DNA of 10,616 nucleotides from Chitinophagaceae bacterium (GTDB lineage: Bacteria; Bacteroidota; Bacteroidia; Chitinophagales; Chitinophagaceae), in the NCBI GenBank assembly GCA_017882205.1, contig JADGPY010000056.1:1-10616 (forward strand), written 5' to 3'. The notes beneath the pieces are model-generated. The model had not been told where the DNA came from. It saw only the letters and a program-made list of their open reading frames with translations, and made no database searches. Within the stretch, counting starts at the first letter, position 1; every line of letters starts with the position of its first letter. A program made the translations under genes and the position numbers. Shown piece by piece: positions 7,794-10,616 of this stretch.

Positions 7794-8621
7794 ATGCGAA
7801 TCCAAAACATCTCATTTCACAATAATGACAACTTTGTTGACGGTGTCTATATAACAGCAGGAACCAATACTCCTTTGGTGATCATCGTCAATGGTCACAA
7901 TGGATTTTATAATTATGGTATGTTTCCTTTTATACAGGAATCGCTTTTTAAGAATGGCATATCGTCATATAGTTTTAATTATAGCCATGGAGGAATTATC
8001 GGGGATGGAGATTATTTTGAAGACCTGCAGGGATATGAAAAGAACTGCATGCGGTTAGAAGTAGACGACATTTTATCGATCTTACGAAACATGGATGGTT
8101 TTGACAATCATTCTTCAACGATATTGCTTGCACATAGCCTGGGAGGGGTACCTGCAATATTTGCAGCAAAGAAAGCGATTGAAAATAATTTCCCTGTTCA
8201 TGGAATCATCCTTATCAGTTCGGTTAAATCACTCAATTTCTGGCCTCCTGAAATGATAGAAGAATGGAAAACTAAGAAGGTCTTCTTCAAACAAAATAAT
8301 CGTACAAAGCAACAATTGCCACAGGGTGAGGAATTTCTACAGGAAGTCCTTCAAAGTGATGGCGCATGGAATGTTGAAGCAGCACTAAAATCAACAGCTA
8401 TTCCCATACTCATAATTCATGGAGAAAATGATGAAGCAGTTCCTGCAAACCATGGAGAGTCTTTATATTCCTGGGTAGAAGGACGGCCTCAAACGGAATT
8501 TCACCTTATCCCTGGAGCAACACATACGTTCAACACCAAACATCCATTTGAAGGGCCATCAGTTCAACTGGAAGAAATGCTGGCAGTAGTAAGTGAGTGG
8601 ATCAAAAAAAAATACCAATAA
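7794..8621 (+). CDS. Alpha/beta hydrolase
   Basis: A 275-residue cytoplasmic alpha/beta hydrolase with no signal peptide or membrane segment. Seen, numbered from the ATG at 7794: an early strand L-V-I-I-V-N-G-H (about 28-35) supplying the oxyanion region; the nucleophile elbow A-H-S-L-G-G with Ser115; the acid in H-G-E-N-D-E with Asp213; and the base in G-A-T-H-T-F with His244. The complete triad predicts an active esterase- or peptidase-like serine hydrolase of the S33/dienelactone hydrolase-like type; the substrate cannot be read from sequence. An in-frame ATG at 7719 would add 25 residues, but those (with P-P-S-L-K-P-W) do not look like part of the fold, so I prefer 7794. The elbow has Ala rather than Gly before His-Ser, a common variant. 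The gene is divergent from the adhesin operon and probably unrelated to it. Confidence 0.88.
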   Translation: MRIQNISFHNNDNFVDGVYITAGTNTPLVIIVNGHNGFYNYGMFPFIQESLFKNGISSYSFNYSHGGIIGDGDYFEDLQGYEKNCMRLEVDDILSILRNMDGFDNHSSTILLAHSLGGVPAIFAAKKAIENNFPVHGIILISSVKSLNFWPPEMIEEWKTKKVFFKQNNRTKQQLPQGEEFLQEVLQSDGAWNVEAALKSTAIPILIIHGENDEAVPANHGESLYSWVEGRPQTEFHLIPGATHTFNTKHPFEGPSVQLEEMLAVVSEWIKKKYQ

Positions 8622-8706
8622 ATTAACGGTGCTATATTTTTCATTCCCTTTTCTGAATATATTTTTCTTCTCTATATGCACTATTTTTTTTAGCTTAGGA
8701 AGATGA

Positions 8707-8910
8707 ATGAGAACCATAAACTCGGAATGGCCTCAGGCAGATCCATTGGAGGTAAGAAAGGAGGCCACTATATTATTCCTTCTTTCGCCAGTAGTTTATT
8801 CTATTGCGATAGCCATCTCTTTCTTTATTCCACTCATCAGCCTTTTTATTTTGATTGTAACTCCGATTGTATATCTATTACCAAATAAACTGGATAAATA
8901 TCTACCATAA
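8707..8910 (+). CDS. Two-helix membrane protein, possible TMEM175 C-terminal remnant
   Basis: A 67-residue ORF. After a polar start (1-18) come two hydrophobic segments (about 22-39 and 41-58) split by a short 'F-F-I-P-L' turn, then L-P-N-K-L-D-K-Y-L-P. This resembles the last hairpin of TMEM175 (DUF1211) potassium channels, which typically ends in '..L-L-P-D-R..'. A whole TMEM175 protein has about 200 residues and six helices with an F-S-D motif in the first helix; none of that is upstream, since 8622-8706 has an in-frame stop (8704-8706) and no matching sequence. So it is either the tail of a decayed gene or an independent small membrane protein. The 81 bases before it are T-rich and lack a clear promoter. 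An overlapping frame (8703-8888) is poorer in membrane character. Confidence 0.42.
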   Translation: MRTINSEWPQADPLEVRKEATILFLLSPVVYSIAIAISFFIPLISLFILIVTPIVYLLPNKLDKYLP

Positions 8911-8923
8911 AAACCAGTTCTAA

Positions 8924-9544
8924 CTAAGAACTTGAAACTGTTCTTGTGCCCATGGGAAGAACTTCTTTTCCATATATCTCATTCAGCACAAGGGCCATAG
9001 AACCATAGAAGGCGGAGAGGCCAACAAAGATCCCTTCATATCCGGCAAATATTTTCAGTGAACTATTACCTGTAAAATCACTAATTGCTAACAAAAAAAA
9101 TAAAACAGTTAAAGAAAGGAAAACGGTTTGCAATACACGATTGAGCCTCAAGGTGCCTATGAACATAAATAAGGTAAAAAGCCCCCATAGCAATAAATAC
9201 CATGCAACGGCATTCTCACTCGATTTAAATGAAGATCCAAAAGCAGTTTTAGGAATCAACCATAGGGCAACAAGAGACAACCAAAATGAGCCGTAGGCTG
9301 TGAACGCAGTAGCGCCAAAGGTGTTATTCTTTTTCCACTCCTGCACTCCTGCGAATAATTGAGCAATCCCACCCACAAAAATACCCATACCCATGATCAT
9401 TGAATCCAACTCAATTAACCCCGCATTATGAAGATTTAACATAATGGTGGTCATTCCGAATCCGAGAAGACCTAATGGAGCGGGATTTCCCGTTGTGTCT
9501 TTGATCGTGGTAATGGATTCTGAAGTGTTGATGTTTGCAATCAT
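8924..9544 (-). CDS. satP: Acetate/succinate transporter, GPR1/FUN34/YaaH (SatP) family
   Basis: A 206-residue inner-membrane protein that moves acetate and similar small carboxylates with protons. Seen: the family signature N-P-A-P-L-G (20-25) at the start of the first helix, a N-L-H-N-A-G segment (37-42), the A-Y-G-S-F-W motif (83-88) in helix three, and six hydrophobic segments (about 22-42, 47-66, 78-97, 112-132, 137-156, 164-188). Length is close to Escherichia coli SatP (188 residues), with a slightly longer polar N-terminus. It stands alone: the upstream gene on this strand ends at a strong terminator, and the gene after it is convergent. I found no good -7 match in 9545-9628. The family call is firm; the substrate range follows from the family. 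Confidence 0.92.
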   Translation of the reverse strand: MIANINTSESITTIKDTTGNPAPLGLLGFGMTTIMLNLHNAGLIELDSMIMGMGIFVGGIAQLFAGVQEWKKNNTFGATAFTAYGSFWLSLVALWLIPKTAFGSSFKSSENAVAWYLLLWGLFTLFMFIGTLRLNRVLQTVFLSLTVLFFLLAISDFTGNSSLKIFAGYEGIFVGLSAFYGSMALVLNEIYGKEVLPMGTRTVSSS

Positions 9545-9628
9545 TTTGGAAGGTTTAGATGAGAATATTTAATCCAATGATCATCTCTAGGAACCAAGAT
9601 ACAAGAAAATACTTTTCAACGGGACGAA

Positions 9629-9675
9629 AAAAAGTTGATGTTCCAATACTTCAATATTGAAAACATCAACTTTTT
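9629..9675 (-). terminator. Strong intrinsic terminator after the Lys/His-rich protein gene
   Basis: A 14-bp perfect inverted repeat (9629-9642 with 9662-9675, AAAAAGTTGATGTT and its complement) surrounds a second 5-bp stem (CAATA 9644-9648, TATTG 9655-9659) with a six-base loop. On the minus strand it is followed by a T-run, 28 bases after the stop codon at 9703. The stem is AT-rich but long, and A/T tracts on both sides could let it work in either direction. A small GC hairpin (AGCCC 9683-9687 with GGGCT 9692-9696) lies between it and the stop. Confidence 0.8.
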
Positions 9676-9702
9676 ATAGGCGAGCCCGATGGGGCTTGTT
9701 AC

Positions 9703-9945
9703 TTAATCTTTATTTTTAATCTTCGTTTTTTGTTCTCCTTTCTTGGTATTTACTTTATGCTTATGCAAAACACCTTTGTGTTCATGCTTGGTTTTATAGC
9801 CATTATGTTTTTTGTGTTTGCTGAATGTATTATGGACTTTCTGGCCAAGTGAGGAGGTTTTTTTAACCTTATCCTTATCATCCTGAGCCTTGCAAGCAAA
9901 TCCAATGCTCATAGTTAACAGTAATAGAAATAATAGTTTTTTCAT
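9703..9945 (-). CDS. Small secreted lysine/histidine-rich protein
   Basis: An 80-residue protein. Residues 1-21 form a signal peptide (M-K-K, a run of Leu, then A-C-K-A-Q with cleavage before Asp22, the usual 'AQ|D' form in this phylum). Cys18 makes a poor lipobox, so signal peptidase I is likelier. The mature 59 residues contain 19 Lys and 7 His, with H-K-K-H, K-H-E-H-K and H-K-H-K clusters and almost no hydrophobic residues, so it is strongly basic and probably disordered. I do not recognise a family. It could bind metal ions, nucleic acid or acidic envelope polymers, but none of this is shown. It lies 65 bases after the acylphosphatase stop and ends at a strong terminator, so it may be the last gene of that row or have its own promoter. 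Confidence 0.8.
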   Translation of the reverse strand: MKKLLFLLLLTMSIGFACKAQDDKDKVKKTSSLGQKVHNTFSKHKKHNGYKTKHEHKGVLHKHKVNTKKGEQKTKIKNKD

Positions 9946-9983
9946 TCTATAAGTTTTAGTGATTATTAATATGGTTAAATATA

Positions 9984-9992
9984 CAAAAATTA
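9984..9992 (-). promoter_or_regulatory. Weak candidate -7 element for the Lys/His-rich protein gene
   Basis: On the minus strand, 9992 to 9984 reads TAATTTTTG, one base longer than the Bacteroidota consensus TAnnTTTG. It lies in the 65-base gap between the acylphosphatase stop and this gene's ATG and would give a leader of about 30 bases. There is no clear -33 element, and the gap is AT-rich, so this may be chance. Confidence 0.22.
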
Positions 9993-10010
9993 CTAAATGA
10001 AACTGGAATT

Positions 10011-10283
10011 CTAATGCCGGATAATTGAGAATCTGTCAAAGGTTGTTTGTTGAATGTTTGTTACAGCCACTTTTTCGACCTGGGCTTTTTCCGGTCCATG
10101 TTTGCACCATTCAATAAATTTTTGCAATGATATTTCATCACCATCAGCCACTACTTCAACGTTTCCTTCTCTTGTATTTTTTATCCAACCAGTGATACCA
10201 TACCTATCTGCAACCTCAATGGCAGTGGCCCTGAAAAACACTCCCTGAACATCACCGGTAATAAGAAGATGAATGGTTGGCAT
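10011..10283 (-). CDS. acyP: Acylphosphatase
   Basis: A 90-residue cytoplasmic enzyme that hydrolyses acyl phosphates such as acetyl or carbamoyl phosphate. Seen: the first signature G-D-V-Q-G-V-F-F-R (10-18), whose Arg18 binds the phosphate, and the second signature G-W-I-K-N-T-R-E-G-N-V-E (32-43), whose Asn36 positions the attacking water. Both catalytic residues are present and the length is exactly that of the family. It starts 14 bases after the stop of the LolA-like gene, so the two are likely co-transcribed; I see no functional link between them. The ATG at 10283 is preferred because family members begin a few residues before the first strand. Confidence 0.96.
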   Translation of the reverse strand: MPTIHLLITGDVQGVFFRATAIEVADRYGITGWIKNTREGNVEVVADGDEISLQKFIEWCKHGPEKAQVEKVAVTNIQQTTFDRFSIIRH

Positions 10284-10297
10284 GGTGGTTGTGGTGT

Positions 10298-10615
10298 TTA
10301 GCGCCCTAACGCTTTTGGATCAAAAAATTTAGGATCAATCGGTACATTAGCTTTACAATCATGATAGATTTCTTTCTGAAATAATTTATCATCCATATAG
10401 AAAGTACATCCTGTCTCTGACCAACCGCCGCCAAACCTCTTTTGATTCTCGAGTATACCTTCTTCCTTATGTCCATTCTCATATTTAATGAACCGCACTA
10501 CCACCATTTTTTCTTTATCGATCCATAACTGGCTGAGCTTTTCATTCGCATCATTTGCACCTATCACATAAACGTCATTATCCTTCCATTTGTTTTTATG
10601 AAAATGGTCAAGTTT
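10298..10615 (-). CDS. LolA-like/lipoprotein-sorting-type protein, C-terminal part (cut by window edge)
   Basis: The frame stays open to the right edge, so the start is outside; 105 residues are visible. A GTG at 10567 is internal because an in-frame D-V-Y precedes it. Seen: a strand pair D-N-D-V-Y-V-I-G-A followed by S-Q-L-W-I-D-K-E-K and V-V-V-R-F, then a G-G-G-W-S-E-T-G loop, a F-Y-M-D-D-K-L strand, and an end with P-K-F-F-D-P-K-A-L. The 'VYVIGA...QLWIDKE...VVR' order resembles Bacteroidota proteins with the half-barrel fold of LolA/LolB-type lipoprotein carriers. That match is from pattern memory; the N-terminus, where a signal peptide would lie, is not visible. It is the first visible gene of the row leading to the acylphosphatase. 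Confidence 0.6.
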   Translation of the reverse strand, partial: KLDHFHKNKWKDNDVYVIGANDANEKLSQLWIDKEKMVVVRFIKYENGHKEEGILENQKRFGGGWSETGCTFYMDDKLFQKEIYHDCKANVPIDPKFFDPKALGR

Positions 10616-10616
10616 G

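Noticed and set aside
8703..8888. 61-residue frame overlapping the two-helix membrane ORF
   Set aside because: Its composition is mixed and without a clean membrane or soluble pattern, while the +1 frame gives two clear helices.
8916..8932. Inverted repeat AGTTCT-aacta-AGAACT between the membrane ORF and satP
   Set aside because: Only 6 bp, with no T-run on either strand, and it covers the satP stop codon; a competing pairing (8926-8931 with 8940-8945) makes it look like chance.
10054..10248. Plus-strand 64-residue frame opposite the acylphosphatase gene
   Set aside because: The acylphosphatase frame has both catalytic signatures; this one is its antisense shadow.

Overview
The window looks like chromosomal DNA from a member of the Bacteroidota. 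Family-level placement near Chitinophagaceae is only an inference from protein style. The evidence is a giant PKD-repeat surface protein with a type B type IX secretion (T9SS) C-terminal signal, a PorP/SprF-family partner, start codons without a Shine-Dalgarno motif, and several matches to the Bacteroidota -7 promoter element TAnnTTTG. No RNA gene, insertion sequence, CRISPR array or phage gene is visible.

Layout. (1) Positions 2-1316, plus strand: the 3' part of a gene that enters from the left edge. Its product has a Cys...His...Asp pattern like that of papain-fold enzymes. It overlaps by 14 bases a 198-residue lipoprotein gene. I read this as a possible effector/immunity pair. (2) Positions 1340-1627, minus strand: a 95-residue protein of possible winged-helix type, convergent with the lipoprotein gene. 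(3) Positions 1718-7578, minus strand: a two-gene unit. The upstream gene encodes a 1605-residue secreted protein: signal peptide, 15 PKD domains, three Ig-like domains, and a CHU_C/type B T9SS sorting domain. Its stop codon overlaps the start of a PorP/SprF gene in an ATGA junction. (4) Positions 7794-8621, plus strand: an alpha/beta hydrolase divergent from the adhesin gene, followed by a 67-residue two-helix membrane ORF (8707-8910) that resembles the last hairpin of TMEM175-type potassium channels. (5) Positions 8924-10616, minus strand: a SatP/YaaH acetate-succinate transporter; upstream of it, ending at a strong hairpin terminator, a row made of a LolA-like protein cut by the right edge, an acylphosphatase, and a small secreted lysine/histidine-rich protein.

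How they work together. The clearest functional unit is the adhesin plus PorP/SprF pair. PorP/SprF proteins are known to support secretion or surface anchoring of T9SS cargo, as SprF does for SprB in Flavobacterium johnsoniae, and the translational overlap suggests matched production here. The most interesting, least certain unit is the left-edge enzyme with its overlapping lipoprotein. The remaining genes are ordinary metabolic or envelope genes.
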